From: Brevundimonas alba
GTDB lineage: Bacteria; Pseudomonadota; Alphaproteobacteria; Caulobacterales; Caulobacteraceae
Assembly: GCF_011927945.1 (NCBI RefSeq)
Contig: NZ_JAATJM010000001.1
Coordinates: 1,745,501 to 1,809,500, forward strand
DNA: 64,000 nt
Direction of reading: 5' to 3'
Position numbers and translations under genes: made by a program. The notes below the pieces were generated by a model. It worked only from the letters and a program-made list of their open reading frames with translations, was not told where the DNA came from and ran no database searches. This document shows positions 16,336-26,870 of the stretch, one piece after another (position 1 is the first letter of the stretch; the number at the start of each line of letters is the position of its first letter).

Positions 16336-18444
16336 ATGAGCTGCGCACCCATAGCCTTGACTCCGCCGGCCGTTCGACGGGGCATGAGCTCCGGCCTTGC
16401 CCTGCTGGCGGCGCTCGGGCTCGCGACTGTGGTTCACGCCCAGACGCCCGCGCCTGCCGAAGTAGCGCCCGCAGCGGCCGAAACTCAGATCAGGACCTAC
16501 ACGCCGGCCGACTTCGCCCGCTTTGCGCCGTCCAACGCGCTGGACATGCTGAACCAGGTGCCGGGATTCTCCATCCGGACCGATGTTGTGGAACGCGGAC
16601 TCGGAGAGGCGACGGGCAATGTGCTCGTCAACGGCCAGCGGGCGTCCAACAAGAGCGACGACGTCCTGGCCCAGCTGCGCCGCATACCGGCCGCCAACGT
16701 AGAGCGGATCGAAATACGCGATGCGGCCGGCCTCCGGATACCCGGCCTTTCGGGGCAGGTCGCAAACATCATCGTCAAGGCAGGGGGGCTGACCGGTCAG
16801 TATGCATACACGCCCGAGTACCGCGCGCGGTTCACCGAGCCGGTCTGGACCCGGTTCAACGTCTCCGTCAGCGGGGAGAGGGGACCGGTCCAGTACACCT
16901 TCGGCCTTGAAAACCAGGTCAATCACAGCGGAGCCGGAGGTGACACCTTCATTTACAATCCTGACGGGAGCATCCGCGAGGAGCGTTATGATGTCTGGAC
17001 GGCGGATTCGAACCAGCCTCGGGCGACCGCGCGGTTCAGGGTGGATGGTCCCGGCGATGCGGCGGGCAATCTGAGCCTCGCCTACCGCGACATCAGGTCG
17101 GATTATCTCGAGGAGAGCCGCCGCACCCCGGCTACAGGCGTGGCGCGCACGGTCGATTTCGACAACCTGACCGAAGGCTTCGATTACGAGATCGGCGGTG
17201 ACTACGAGTTTGCGGTCGGGGCGGGTCGGCTGAAGCTGATCGGGCTGGACCGACTCCGCGACGTCGAATTCGAGAACAATGTCGTCTCCACCTGGGACGA
17301 TGGTCGGGCGAACACCGGCGACCGCCTCACCGGCCGCTCAGAGGAATCGGAGAGGATCGGCCGCGGCGAATACCGCTGGAAACAAGGCAAGGCGGACTGG
17401 CAGATCTCGGTGGAGGCCGCGTTCAATGCTCTCGACAGCGAGAGCCGGCTGTTCCTGCTGCAACCGGCAGGGAACTACACGGAAATTCCCTTCCCCGGCG
17501 CGACGGCGCGGGTCGAGGAGATGCGCTACGAGGCCATCGCCAGCTACGGCCGCCCTCTCAGCCCGACGTTCTCGTTCCAGATCGCCGCGGGCGCGGAGTA
17601 TTCGGAACTCAGCCAGATCGGCGGCAATGGCCTTACGCGCACCTTCCAGCGGCCCAAAGGCCAGCTGACCGCCGTGTGGCAGGCCTCGCCGGAGACGCGG
17701 TACAATATCCGTCTTCAGCGCCGGGTCGGCCAGCTGAACTTCGGCGACTTCCTCGCGTCGATCGACCTGAGCAACAACACCAGCGAGGAAGAGAATCCCA
17801 ATCTGGTGCCGCCACAAAGCTGGGAAGCCGAGGTCGAGGCGAACCACAGCCGCGGTGCTTGGGGCAGTTCGACGCTGAGGGTTTACGCCCACCTCATCGA
17901 CGACATCGTGGACATCATCCCGGTCGGCGCGACAGGGCAGTCTGTCGGCAATCTCGACAGCGCGACGCGATACGGAGTCGAATGGCGCAATACCGTCAAC
18001 CTCGACCCCATGGGCTGGCGCGGGGTCAAGATCGATACCCGTCTCTGGTTCCAGGAGACGAGCCTCGAGGACCCGGTCACGGGCGAGGACCGGCCAATCA
18101 CGGGGAACCTTCGCCGCTTCGTCAGCCTTTCGTTCCGTCACGACGTGCCGGAGACGCCTTGGGCCTATGGCTTCGGCGTCAGCCACCAGCGCTACGCGCC
18201 TACCTTCCGGCCGTCAGAAGTCGCGCACGGATTTGAGTTCCCCGTCAGCGGCAACGTCTTCGTCGAGCACAAGGATGTGTATGGCCTGACAGTTCGGGCC
18301 AGTGTCGGCAACGTGTTCAGCGGCGAAAGCTATCTGCGCCGCACCAGCTTCGCGGGGCGGCGCACGGACCCCGTATCATTCTATGAGCGGCGCGACAGGA
18401 CGGTTGGTCCGATCTACGCGCTTGAAATCAGGGGCAAGTTCTAA
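16336..18444 (+). CDS. TonB-dependent receptor-like outer membrane protein
   Basis: A 702-residue protein starting at ATG 16336, which has AGAGG at 16325-16329 with 6-nt spacing (a second ATG at 16384 would give a cleaner signal peptide). The signal segment MSSGLALLAALGLATVVHAQ precedes a Pro/Ala spacer and a plug domain (about 52-160: ALDMLNQVPGFSIRT, VLVNGQRASNKSDD, IPAANVERIEIRD). The rest is rich in alternating beta strands and ends in ...EIRGKF with the terminal Phe needed for barrel assembly. No clear TonB box is visible. It is shorter than standard receptors. The 232 nt upstream (16104-16335) contains no gene. Ligand unknown. Confidence 0.85.
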   Translation: MSCAPIALTPPAVRRGMSSGLALLAALGLATVVHAQTPAPAEVAPAAAETQIRTYTPADFARFAPSNALDMLNQVPGFSIRTDVVERGLGEATGNVLVNGQRASNKSDDVLAQLRRIPAANVERIEIRDAAGLRIPGLSGQVANIIVKAGGLTGQYAYTPEYRARFTEPVWTRFNVSVSGERGPVQYTFGLENQVNHSGAGGDTFIYNPDGSIREERYDVWTADSNQPRATARFRVDGPGDAAGNLSLAYRDIRSDYLEESRRTPATGVARTVDFDNLTEGFDYEIGGDYEFAVGAGRLKLIGLDRLRDVEFENNVVSTWDDGRANTGDRLTGRSEESERIGRGEYRWKQGKADWQISVEAAFNALDSESRLFLLQPAGNYTEIPFPGATARVEEMRYEAIASYGRPLSPTFSFQIAAGAEYSELSQIGGNGLTRTFQRPKGQLTAVWQASPETRYNIRLQRRVGQLNFGDFLASIDLSNNTSEEENPNLVPPQSWEAEVEANHSRGAWGSSTLRVYAHLIDDIVDIIPVGATGQSVGNLDSATRYGVEWRNTVNLDPMGWRGVKIDTRLWFQETSLEDPVTGEDRPITGNLRRFVSLSFRHDVPETPWAYGFGVSHQRYAPTFRPSEVAHGFEFPVSGNVFVEHKDVYGLTVRASVGNVFSGESYLRRTSFAGRRTDPVSFYERRDRTVGPIYALEIRGKF

Positions 18445-18473
18445 AGTCGTCCGGGGAACATTACCGGCTTGGT

Positions 18474-18788
18474 TCAGGTGTCGGGCATCTGGCTCAGAAG
18501 CAGCCAGAAGAGGGAAGCGACGCCGATCAGGTGGGTGAGGATCATGACCCCTAACCGGGTGCGAAACGGTTCCTTGCGCGTCTTGTGGCGAAGCAGGTGC
18601 TGGCCCGTCCAGCCGCCCAGACCCCCGAACACCGAGGCGAGAAGGAGGGTGCTCTCCCCCACGCGCCATCCATGTTCGCGGGACTGATGCTTGTCGAACC
18701 AGAACAGGCAGAATGTCGCCGCCTCGGCCAGGATCAGCAGGATGAGCCCCCGGTCGATGACAGAGACGCTGAGCACAGGCTCAGCCAT
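18474..18788 (-). CDS. DUF1294 membrane protein
   Basis: A 104-residue protein with start chosen at ATG 18788, which overlaps the carB stop by 8 nt (ATGGCTGA); ATG 18809, after GGGGA, is an alternative that adds 7 residues. Three or four hydrophobic helices flank the family core [20 protein letters not shown] and [19 protein letters not shown], which is the DUF1294 signature. Function is unknown. It is the last gene of the rraB-carB-DUF1294 unit on the minus strand and converges on the TonB-type receptor with 29 nt between. Confidence 0.85.
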   Translation of the reverse strand: MAEPVLSVSVIDRGLILLILAEAATFCLFWFDKHQSREHGWRVGESTLLLASVFGGLGGWTGQHLLRHKTRKEPFRTRLGVMILTHLIGVASLFWLLLSQMPDT

Positions 18789-21700
18789 AATCCTGGATCG
18801 GCCGAACATCCAGGTCCCCGGCCTTGATCGCCCCGATCGCCTGTGACGCCGCGAGCGCCCCGGCGGTCGTGGTGTAGTAGGGGATCTTCATCATCAGGGC
18901 CGTCCGGCGCAGGCTGAAGCTGTCCTGCAGCGACTGCTTGCCCTCGGTCGTGTTGATAACCAGCTGGACCTCGCCGTTCTTCATCGCGTCGACTATGTGC
19001 GGACGGCCCTCCAGCACCTTCTTGACGAAGGTCACGGGCAGGCCTTGGTCGACCAGGAAGCTGTGCGTGCCACCCGTCGCCATCACGCTGAAGCCCTCGG
19101 CCAGCAGGGTCTTCACCGCATCGACGATGAACGGCTTGTCGCCGTCCTTGACGCTGACGAAGGCGCAGCCGGCGACGGGCAGGGTGGTGCCGCCCCCGAT
19201 CTGGCTCTTGGCGAAGGCGCGGGCGAAGGCGGGGGCCATGTCGGCCTCGCCGTCGCGCTTCCAGTCCAGCCCCATGACCTCGCCCGTCGAACGCATCTCG
19301 GGACCCAGGATGGTGTCGACGCCGGCGAAGCGCGCGAACGGGAAGACAGCCTCCTTGACCGCGATATGGTCGTACGGCTTGTCGGCCAGGCCGAACGACT
19401 TCAGCGGCACGCCGGCCATGACCTTGGCGGCGATCGACGCGATGGGCTGGCCGATGGTCTTGGCCACGAAGGGCGCCGTGCGGCTGGCGCGCGGATTGAC
19501 CTCCAGCACGAAGATGCGCGGTTCGGCGCTGTGCGGCTCCTCGATGGCGAACTGCACGTTCATCAGGCCACGGACCTTCAGCGCCCGCGCCATGGCCTCG
19601 GTCTGGCGCTTCAGCTCGGCGACGATCTCGGCCGACAGCGAGAACGGCGGCATCGAACAGGCGCTGTCGCCGGAGTGCACGCCGGCCTCCTCGATATGCT
19701 CCAGCACGCCGGCGACGAAGACCGTCTCGTCGTCGCACAGGGCGTCGACGTCGACCTCGGTGGCGCGGTTCAGATAGTGGTCGATCAGCACGGGATCGTC
19801 GCCCGACACCCGCATGGCCTCGCCGACGTAGCGATCCAGCTGCTCGCGGTCGTGGACGATCATCATGCCGCGGCCGCCCAGCACATAGGAGGGACGCAGC
19901 ACGACCGGATAGCCGACCTCGTCCGCCTTGCGCGCGGCTTCTTCGGCGCTGCGGGCCAGACCGTTCGGCGGCTGCATCAGGCCGATGTCGTGCAGCATGA
20001 CCTGGAACCGCTCGCGATCCTCGGCCAGATCGATGGAGTCCACGCTGGTGCCCAGGATCGGCACGCCGTCTTCCTGCAGGGCATGGGCCAGCTTCAACGG
20101 AGTCTGGCCGCCGAACTGCACGACCACGCCGATCAGCTCGCCCTTCGAGCGCTCGACATCGATCAGCTCCAGCACGTCCTCGGCCGTCAGCGGCTCGAAA
20201 TACAGCCGGTCCGAGGTGTCGTAGTCGGTCGACACCGTCTCGGGGTTGCAGTTGACCATGATCGACTCCACGCCGATGTCGTCGAAGGCGAAGGCCGCGT
20301 GGCAGCAGCAGTAATCGAACTCGATGCCTTGCCCGATCCGGTTCGGCCCGCCGCCGAGGATGATCGCCTTCCTGCGGTCGCTCGGGTCGGACTCGCAGGC
20401 CGGAACCTGACCCAGCGCGCCGGTCTCGTAGGTCGAATACATATAGGCGGTGGCGCTGGCGAACTCGGCCGCGCAGGTGTCGATCCGCTTGAACACCGGG
20501 CGGACGTCGAGGGCGCGGCGGGCCTTGCGAACGGCGGCCTCCGTTGCGCCGGTCAACTGAGCGAGGCGGGCGTCCGAGAAGCCCTTGGCCTTCAGCTTGC
20601 GGAAGTCGGTGGCGGTGGTCGGCAGGCCCTGAACGACGATGTGGCCCTCGGTGCGCACGATGTCCGCGATCTGGCGCAGGAACCACGGCTCGTAGGAGCA
20701 GGCGGCGTTGACCTCCTCTACCGACAGACCATGACGGAAGGCTTGGGCGATGACGCGGATGCGGTCCGGCGTCGGCTGGCCCAGCGCCCGCACGACGGCG
20801 GCGCGGACAGAGGCCTCGTCGTCGACCTCCAGCACCCCGTCGATCTCGATCTCGTTGAAGCCGGTCAGGCCGGTCTCCAGCCCCCGCAGCGCCTTCTGCA
20901 TCGACTCCTGGAAGGTTCGGCCGATGGCCATGACCTCGCCGACCGATTTCATTGACGTCGACAGGGTCGCCTCGGCCCCGGGGTATTTCTCGAATGCGAA
21001 GCGCGGGATCTTGGTGACCACATAATCGATGCTCGGCTCGAACGAGGCCGGCGTGACCTGGGTGATGTCGTTGGTGAGTTCGTCCAGCGTGTAGCCGACG
21101 GCCAGCCGGGCGGCGACCTTGGCGATCGGGAACCCCGTGGCCTTGGACGCCAGCGCCGAGGACCGCGACACGCGCGGATTCATCTCGATCACCACCATCC
21201 GGCCGTCCGCCGGGTTGATCGCCCACTGCACGTTCGACCCGCCGGTCTCGACGCCGATCTCGCGCAGGACGTTGATCGAGCCCGTGCGCATCCGCTGGTA
21301 CTCTTTGTCGGTCAGCGTCAGGGCCGGGGCGACGGTGATGGAGTCGCCGGTGTGCACCCCCATCGGGTCGATGTTCTCGATGGAGCAGATGATGATGCAG
21401 TTGTCCGCCTTGTCGCGGACGACCTCCATCTCATACTCCTTCCAGCCCAGCACCGACTCCTCGATGAGGACTTCGGTGGTCGGCGACAGGTCGAGGCCGC
21501 GCTCCACGATCTCGCGGAACTCCTCGACATTGTAGGCGATGCCGCCGCCGGTGCCGGCGAGGGTGAAGCTGGGGCGGATGATCGCCGGCAGACCCACGAA
21601 CTCCAGCGCGTCTTCGGCCTCGTCGATGTGGTGGATGGCCTTGGACCGCGGGCTCTCGAGGCCCAGCTTGTCCATGGCGTCACGGAATTTCTGGCGGTCC

Positions 21701-22080
21701 TCGGCCTTGTCGATGACGTCGGCGCGGGCCCCGATCATCTCGACGCCCCACTTTTTCAGCGCGCCCGAGGCGTCCAGCGCCAGCGCCGTATTGAGCGCGG
21801 TCTGCCCGCCCATGGTCGGCAGCAGGGCGTCGGGCCGCTCTTTCTCGATGATGCGCTCGACGAACTCCGGCGTGATCGGCTCGATGTAGGTGGCGTCGGC
21901 CACCTCCGGGTCCGTCATGATCGTGGCCGGATTGGAATTGACCAGAACGACCCTATATCCCTCGGCCTTCAGCGCCTTGCACGCCTGGACGCCGGAATAG
22001 TCGAACTCGCACGCCTGTCCGATCACAATGGGCCCCGCCCCAATGATCAGGATCGACTGAATATCCGTGCGCTTCGGCAT
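18781..22080 (-). CDS. carB: Carbamoyl phosphate synthase large subunit
   Basis: A 1099-residue enzyme of the usual size that, with CarA, makes carbamoyl phosphate for arginine and pyrimidine synthesis. Two homologous ATP-grasp halves are seen: the first opens [20 protein letters not shown], with [11 protein letters not shown]; the second opens [20 protein letters not shown], with [10 protein letters not shown]. Between them is an oligomerisation region (about 405-560), and the last 150 residues form the MGS-like allosteric domain ([24 protein letters not shown]). It lies 16 nt after the rraB-like gene. carA is not adjacent: it is 9 kb away on the opposite strand. Confidence 0.98.
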   Translation of the reverse strand: MPKRTDIQSILIIGAGPIVIGQACEFDYSGVQACKALKAEGYRVVLVNSNPATIMTDPEVADATYIEPITPEFVERIIEKERPDALLPTMGGQTALNTALALDASGALKKWGVEMIGARADVIDKAEDRQKFRDAMDKLGLESPRSKAIHHIDEAEDALEFVGLPAIIRPSFTLAGTGGGIAYNVEEFREIVERGLDLSPTTEVLIEESVLGWKEYEMEVVRDKADNCIIICSIENIDPMGVHTGDSITVAPALTLTDKEYQRMRTGSINVLREIGVETGGSNVQWAINPADGRMVVIEMNPRVSRSSALASKATGFPIAKVAARLAVGYTLDELTNDITQVTPASFEPSIDYVVTKIPRFAFEKYPGAEATLSTSMKSVGEVMAIGRTFQESMQKALRGLETGLTGFNEIEIDGVLEVDDEASVRAAVVRALGQPTPDRIRVIAQAFRHGLSVEEVNAACSYEPWFLRQIADIVRTEGHIVVQGLPTTATDFRKLKAKGFSDARLAQLTGATEAAVRKARRALDVRPVFKRIDTCAAEFASATAYMYSTYETGALGQVPACESDPSDRRKAIILGGGPNRIGQGIEFDYCCCHAAFAFDDIGVESIMVNCNPETVSTDYDTSDRLYFEPLTAEDVLELIDVERSKGELIGVVVQFGGQTPLKLAHALQEDGVPILGTSVDSIDLAEDRERFQVMLHDIGLMQPPNGLARSAEEAARKADEVGYPVVLRPSYVLGGRGMMIVHDREQLDRYVGEAMRVSGDDPVLIDHYLNRATEVDVDALCDDETVFVAGVLEHIEEAGVHSGDSACSMPPFSLSAEIVAELKRQTEAMARALKVRGLMNVQFAIEEPHSAEPRIFVLEVNPRASRTAPFVAKTIGQPIASIAAKVMAGVPLKSFGLADKPYDHIAVKEAVFPFARFAGVDTILGPEMRSTGEVMGLDWKRDGEADMAPAFARAFAKSQIGGGTTLPVAGCAFVSVKDGDKPFIVDAVKTLLAEGFSVMATGGTHSFLVDQGLPVTFVKKVLEGRPHIVDAMKNGEVQLVINTTEGKQSLQDSFSLRRTALMMKIPYYTTTAGALAASQAIGAIKAGDLDVRPIQDYG

Positions 22081-22096
22081 TGTTTCTACAGCACTT

Positions 22097-22411
22097 TCAG
22101 TTCGTCACGACCGCGCACTCCCAGCCGTCGTAATCCAGCTGGAAGGCCGCGGCCCAGGATTGCATCATGGCGGAGACCGGGTCGAAGGACGTCTGATCCA
22201 CCGCCATCGTGGTTTCGAGGATGGTGCAGTCGTCCTGCCCCCGCGTCAGGAAGCCGGCCCGTCGCGCCACCTCGTTGAGGTCGTCGTGATCCCCCGCCCC
22301 GTAGAAGTAGAACAGCGTGTGCCTGGGCGTGATGCCGCTGTCGCCATGCTCCGCAAGGGACGCCCGGACCATGGCGTCGCGCTCTTCGTGAGGGACGGCG
22401 TCATCGGTCAA
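22097..22411 (-). CDS. RraB-like ribonuclease E inhibitor protein
   Basis: A 104-residue acidic protein with the RraB-type pattern: an N-terminal helix ([19 protein letters not shown]), the strand block RHTLFYFYG, a second helix-strand unit ([12 protein letters not shown]) and the C-terminal [17 protein letters not shown]. RraB binds RNase E in gammaproteobacteria and changes degradosome composition; whether this homologue does the same is inference. It is 16 nt upstream of carB on the same strand, so it is probably the first gene of the carB transcript. Confidence 0.7.
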   Translation of the reverse strand: MTDDAVPHEERDAMVRASLAEHGDSGITPRHTLFYFYGAGDHDDLNEVARRAGFLTRGQDDCTILETTMAVDQTSFDPVSAMMQSWAAAFQLDYDGWECAVVTN

Positions 22412-22523
22412 GGCGGCGGCTCTCCTCGCGTGCGCGGGCTCGGCGCGGGCAGGGGCCTGCGCGGGGCGGTTCCGGTTGTCGGTTAAGCGGCCCGTTTAGA
22501 GAGGGGGGGCGGCAGTGGCAACG

Positions 22524-22552
22524 AAAAAGGGGCGGCTCTTGCGAGCCGCCCC
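22524..22552 (-). terminator. Strong terminator of the large TonB receptor gene
   Basis: Read on the minus strand, GGGGCGGCTC and GAGCCGCCCC form a perfect 10-bp stem with the tetraloop GCAA, followed by TTTTT. It starts 23 nt after the receptor stop codon. This is the most canonical intrinsic terminator in the window and isolates the receptor from the rraB-carB unit. Confidence 0.88.
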
Positions 22553-22575
22553 CCGTTCGTGATCGTCCGTGCTGT

Positions 22576-25500
22576 TTAGAACGGGCGCCAGTTCAGGCCG
22601 ATGAAGAAGCGACGGCCGTAGGGGTCGAAGTTCGAGTATAGCGTGGTGCCGAGATAGGGCGCCTGCTCCGCGTCGAACGCGTTGACCACGCCCGCCCGCA
22701 GCGACAGGTCGTCCCGCACATTGTACCGGACCGTGAAGTCGTTCCGGGCGAAGTTGCGGGTGTCCCGCTCGTCGAAGGCCCGCTGGTCCGGGTTGGCGAT
22801 CAGATCCCGGATCTGCACGATGTCCTGGGCGGTCTGCCAGTCCATCGTCCAGTTGACGCTCCACACGTCGTTCGGGGTCCAAGTCAGCGACGAGGTCATG
22901 CGAACGCGCGGGTAGAACAGCGTGCTCGACAGTTCGTCGAAGTCCGAGGGATCCTCCGAGTTCAGGAACTGCTGCTGCTCGATCAGCCACAGGCCGCCCA
23001 GCGAGTAGTCCAGCGTGCCCCAGTTGCGGCCCATCATCTCCTCGAAGTCGAAGGAGTACCGCGCCGTGAAGTCCAGACCGCGGGTCGACAGCGAGGCGTA
23101 GTTGACCGACCCCTCGATGAAGCCGCCGATCGGATCCCCAACCGGAGCGCCGATGCCGAACGGGATGTCCGGGTTGTTGCGGAAGATGGTGGCGCAGGCG
23201 GCCGAGTTCAGCGTCGGGCCGCTCACGCAGTTGGCCGCCACGGTTCCCGCCGAAACCGCCGAGATCACTTGATCGATCTCGATCTCGTAATAGTCCAGCA
23301 CCAGCGAGAAGTTCGGGATGAAGCGCGGACGCAGCACCGTCGAGAAGGTGAAGCTTTCCGACTCTTCCGGGTTCAGGAACGGGTTGCCGCCGCTGACGCC
23401 CGCCACGCCCGACTGATAGTCGGGGCGGAAGTCGTCGGCGTTGGTCGCCGTGGCGCCGGCGAAGTCGAACGTCAGACCTTGCTGCTGGGCCAGGGCCGTG
23501 CAGTTGGCGATGCGGTTCGCTTGCGTTTCGGCGTCCTGGGCCGCGATCGCCAAGGTGGCGCAGGGATCGACGATGTCGTTCAGGAACGTCTGGCTGTAGG
23601 GCGAGAAATTCTCACCCAGGTTCGGCACGCGAACCGAAGTGTTGAAGCTGGTCTTGAACGAGATGTCCTCGATCGGACGGTAGACCAGGTTCACGCCATA
23701 GACGTCGACGTTCCCGACGGTGCTGTAGTCGGCGTAGCGATACGAACCGCTCAGTTCGGCATACTCGCCCATCCAGCTGTCGCGGAACAGCGGCAGCGAC
23801 AGTTCGGCGAAGGCTTCCTTGCTGGTGTATTCTGCTTCCGGGAAATCCGGACCGGTGTTGAGGAACAGCAGCGGACGGCCGGCGGTGTCATTGTCGCGGC
23901 CGGTGGCCGAGGTGGCTTCGCGACGGTACTCGGCGCCGAGGGCCAGACCGATCGGTCCGGCGCCCCACAGGTCCCACAGATTGCCGGAGACCGAAGCGAT
24001 CGCCTGCTCCTGCTCGTTGCGCTCCGTGATGCCGACGACGGCGTCGATGTACGCCAGAGCTTCAGCGCTCTGGTTGCCCTTGCCGAAGACGTTGAGCGGA
24101 GCGCACTCGTCGATCGACTGTTGACCATACGCCGTGTCGCGCAGATCCCCCGGAGCGGCGGGCCCCTGCGAAAGACGGCCGGGCGCCACGCCTTGGGCGG
24201 CGAGCAGTTGAACGCGGCAGACGATTTCACCGGGCGTTCCGTTGACGATGCCAGCGGTGTCGACAACGGCGTCCGCGGCGAGGGCGAAGCGCTGGCTGTC
24301 GACGGCCCGTTCACGGTTCTCGACCTCGACCTCACCGTAGGTGTAGCCGATGTCCCACGAGATATCGCTGACGAAGCCGAGTTGATCGCGGACGCCCCGG
24401 ATGCCGGCGACGAAGCGCGTCAGTTCGCGGGTGTTCTCCTGGCTGCGGTCCGGACCGAACAGGCTGTGACGAGCCTGCTGCACGAGGATGGGCGCCAGCG
24501 GCGTGCCGGGGCTGGTCGCGGTAGGCGGCGAATAGGGCGTCACGAAGTTGTTCGCGATCGCCGCCTTCACATTGGCCGGCAGGAAGGCGTTGTCGCTCCA
24601 GCGCAGGTCGAAGTTGGCGACGTTGTAGATCGGGTTGGCCCGGGTCGCGCTGTAGGAATCGACCAGATCGATGTCGAAGAACGTCGGCTGCGAGACGTCG
24701 TACGAGTCTTCGGTGATGTATTTGGCTTCACCGTAGAGGGTGATGTCCGGCGTCAGTTCGAAGTTCAGGCCGGTCTGGAAGCGCGCCGATTCCGAGCTGG
24801 GCACCCGTGAGCCGGTGCTGAATTCCGCCGGGTTCTCGCCGTCGCCGCCGATGTTGTACGGACGGTTGGCGCCCGTGTTGCCGACGCGGGTGCCGAAGTT
24901 GGCCAGACGCGCCGTATTGCCCTCGTACCAGTAGGTCCGGCCCGGCGTGACGCCGAAGCAGTTGGCCGCGTAGGTGAAGGAGAACTGGTCGGTCGGATCA
25001 GGGAAGCAGTTCTCGTAAGGGACGTCCGGATCGCTCAGCGGGCTCGGCTGCTGGACGGTGACGAGCGTCGTCTGACCCCAGCGGGGCAGGTCGATGCGGC
25101 GCACGCCGGTGAACAGGGTCGCGTCCTGGATGCCGTCGAAGCGGGCGGTGGTCGGATCGGCGTCCGTGCCGATGCGGACCGGAGCGTTGCGCAGCCAGTC
25201 GATGTCGAGCGAGGTGACTTCGTCGATTTCCTCGTACTCGCCGTGAACATAGACGTTCAGGCGGTCGTCGAGGAGATTGGTGCCCCAAAGCGCGGAGAAG
25301 CGTTTGTTGGCTTCACCGTGCTGGTTGATCATGCCGTAGTTGGCGTCGATCTCCAGGCCTTCGAAATCCTTGCGCAGGATGAAGTTCAGGACGCCCGAAA
25401 CGGCGTCGGCGCCGTAAACCGAGGCCGCGCCGCCCGTGACGATCTCGATGTTCTCGATCAGCAGGCGGGGGATGGTGTCGATGTCGACCGAAAGCGAGCC

Positions 25501-25950
25501 GCCGTTCGAACCGACGTGACGGCGGCCGTCTACCAGCGTCAGGGTGCGGTTCGACCCGAGGCTGCGCAGGTTCGGCAGCGACAGACCGGAGTCGCCGAGG
25601 CCGGAGCCCGTGGTGTCCGACGGAACGACGGAGTTCGACAGGGCCGGGATGGTCGCGAGATAGTCGATGACCGTGGCCTGACCGGTGTTCAGCAGCTCTT
25701 CGCGCTGAACCTGGATCAGCGGGGTCGGGGCGTTGGTCGGGTCGCGGCGGATGCGCGAACCGGTGACCACGATTTCTCCGAGCTGGGCGGCTTCGGGCTC
25801 GGCCGGATCCGGGATCTGGTTGACCGGCGCGTTCTGAACCGTGTTCGGATCGGTGGCCGGGGAGGGCGTCTGGGCGAAAGCGGTCGCCGAGAACGCCATT
25901 GCGCCCGCCAGAACCGTGCTGGCGAGCAGATGGTTACGCTTTGCAGTCAT
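22576..25950 (-). CDS. TonB-dependent receptor (large, oar/CirA-like)
   Basis: A 1124-residue outer membrane receptor; ATG 25950 opens a clear signal peptide (MTAKRNHLLASTVLAGAM, cleavage after AFA). A GEIVVTGSRIRR element, typical TonB-box context, precedes the plug (about 65-215: LLNTGQATVIDYLATIPAL, LVDGRRHVGSNG, IEIVTGGAASVYGADAVSG). The barrel (about 230-1124) contains LNPEESESFTFS and ends LNWRPF with terminal Phe. It has at least six cysteines in loops. Such receptors import large or complex nutrients with TonB energy; the ligand is not evident. It is monocistronic, with a strong terminator after it and 167 nt of leader that includes an AT-rich patch. Confidence 0.95.
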   Translation of the reverse strand: MTAKRNHLLASTVLAGAMAFSATAFAQTPSPATDPNTVQNAPVNQIPDPAEPEAAQLGEIVVTGSRIRRDPTNAPTPLIQVQREELLNTGQATVIDYLATIPALSNSVVPSDTTGSGLGDSGLSLPNLRSLGSNRTLTLVDGRRHVGSNGGSLSVDIDTIPRLLIENIEIVTGGAASVYGADAVSGVLNFILRKDFEGLEIDANYGMINQHGEANKRFSALWGTNLLDDRLNVYVHGEYEEIDEVTSLDIDWLRNAPVRIGTDADPTTARFDGIQDATLFTGVRRIDLPRWGQTTLVTVQQPSPLSDPDVPYENCFPDPTDQFSFTYAANCFGVTPGRTYWYEGNTARLANFGTRVGNTGANRPYNIGGDGENPAEFSTGSRVPSSESARFQTGLNFELTPDITLYGEAKYITEDSYDVSQPTFFDIDLVDSYSATRANPIYNVANFDLRWSDNAFLPANVKAAIANNFVTPYSPPTATSPGTPLAPILVQQARHSLFGPDRSQENTRELTRFVAGIRGVRDQLGFVSDISWDIGYTYGEVEVENRERAVDSQRFALAADAVVDTAGIVNGTPGEIVCRVQLLAAQGVAPGRLSQGPAAPGDLRDTAYGQQSIDECAPLNVFGKGNQSAEALAYIDAVVGITERNEQEQAIASVSGNLWDLWGAGPIGLALGAEYRREATSATGRDNDTAGRPLLFLNTGPDFPEAEYTSKEAFAELSLPLFRDSWMGEYAELSGSYRYADYSTVGNVDVYGVNLVYRPIEDISFKTSFNTSVRVPNLGENFSPYSQTFLNDIVDPCATLAIAAQDAETQANRIANCTALAQQQGLTFDFAGATATNADDFRPDYQSGVAGVSGGNPFLNPEESESFTFSTVLRPRFIPNFSLVLDYYEIEIDQVISAVSAGTVAANCVSGPTLNSAACATIFRNNPDIPFGIGAPVGDPIGGFIEGSVNYASLSTRGLDFTARYSFDFEEMMGRNWGTLDYSLGGLWLIEQQQFLNSEDPSDFDELSSTLFYPRVRMTSSLTWTPNDVWSVNWTMDWQTAQDIVQIRDLIANPDQRAFDERDTRNFARNDFTVRYNVRDDLSLRAGVVNAFDAEQAPYLGTTLYSNFDPYGRRFFIGLNWRPF

Positions 25951-26117
25951 AAAATTAGGTCTCGATCGTGAGAGGAACCGGAAGCCTGCCTCCCCCAAGC
26001 CAGACGACCGACACAAACTCACCACAGATATGCCGGGTCAAGACCTCTGGCGGACATATCTAAAATATTTCTGCGTTACTTGAGCAATGGTCCAGCTTGT
26101 TCTGTCATGCGACGACG

Positions 26118-26822
26118 TTAGTCGAACGAGCGTTGCTGTTCTTCGATCCAGTCCGGAAGTTGCTCGATCGAATGCAAGGCTCCGTAGCGGGTGTGGCCCT
26201 CGGGGGCATCGGCCAACTCGTGCGCCCAGGTGATCGCATACGGGATGTGGACGGCAAATGCGCCGGCCTGGAGAGCAGGCAACACGTCCGACTTCATCGA
26301 GTTCCCGGCCATTACGGCTTCCTCCGCCCCGGTTCCGTGGCGGGCGAAGATTCGTTCGTAGGTAGACCGGTCCTTCTCCGAAACGATCTCGATCGCAGCA
26401 AACAGGTCGCCGAGCCCCGAGGCCGCCAGCTTCCGTTCCTGATCCAGCAGATCGCCCTTGGTGATCAGCACCAGACGGTGGCGTTCCGACAGACGCGCCA
26501 GCGCCTCGTCCACGCCGGGGAGGGTTTCGACCGGGTGAGCCAGCATCTCGCGACCGGCTGCCAGAATTTCCCGGATCGCGCCCGATGGCGGGTCGCCGCC
26601 GCACATCTCCATCGCGGTCTCGATCATCGACAGGGTGAAACCCTTTACCCCGTAACCATAGAGCCGAAGGTTGCGGCGTTCGACCTCCGCCAGTCGCTGC
26701 TGGACCGCCTCGGTGTCGTGCTCGGACAACAGCTCGAGGAACCGCGTCTGCGTCAGGCGGAAGATAGTCTCGTTGTGCCAGAGGGTATCGTCGGCATCGA
26801 GGCCGACCGTGGTGATGGTCAT
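26118..26822 (-). CDS. HAD family hydrolase (haloacid dehalogenase-like phosphatase)
   Basis: A 234-residue cytoplasmic protein. Motif I is GLDADDTLW with nucleophile D9 and acid/base D11; motif II is LVLITKGD; motif III Lys lies in EIVSEKDRSTYERIF; motif IV is MAGNSMKSDVLPALQAG. The helical cap between motifs I and II (about 20-95) makes it a C1-type HAD. Substrate unknown; phosphoglycolate or pyrimidine nucleotide phosphatases are the nearest kinds. It is followed by the large TonB receptor's upstream region and preceded by a 48-nt gap to the BAAT-type hydrolase on the same strand. Confidence 0.92.
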   Translation of the reverse strand: MTITTVGLDADDTLWHNETIFRLTQTRFLELLSEHDTEAVQQRLAEVERRNLRLYGYGVKGFTLSMIETAMEMCGGDPPSGAIREILAAGREMLAHPVETLPGVDEALARLSERHRLVLITKGDLLDQERKLAASGLGDLFAAIEIVSEKDRSTYERIFARHGTGAEEAVMAGNSMKSDVLPALQAGAFAVHIPYAITWAHELADAPEGHTRYGALHSIEQLPDWIEEQQRSFD

Positions 26823-26870
26823 GGCCGTCCTTCGCGCGGGACGGCGGCGGATTCAACCCGTGAAAAGGTC

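Noticed and set aside
18997..20955. 652-residue plus-strand open frame inside carB
   Set aside because: It is antisense to carB, whose motifs are complete. Composition (Asp, His, Arg, Gly-rich) is that of a shadow frame.
25951..26117. Cobalamin-type riboswitch in the leader of the large TonB receptor
   Set aside because: The conserved B12-box bases and supporting stems are not visible; only an AT-rich patch and a weak TTGACC motif are present.
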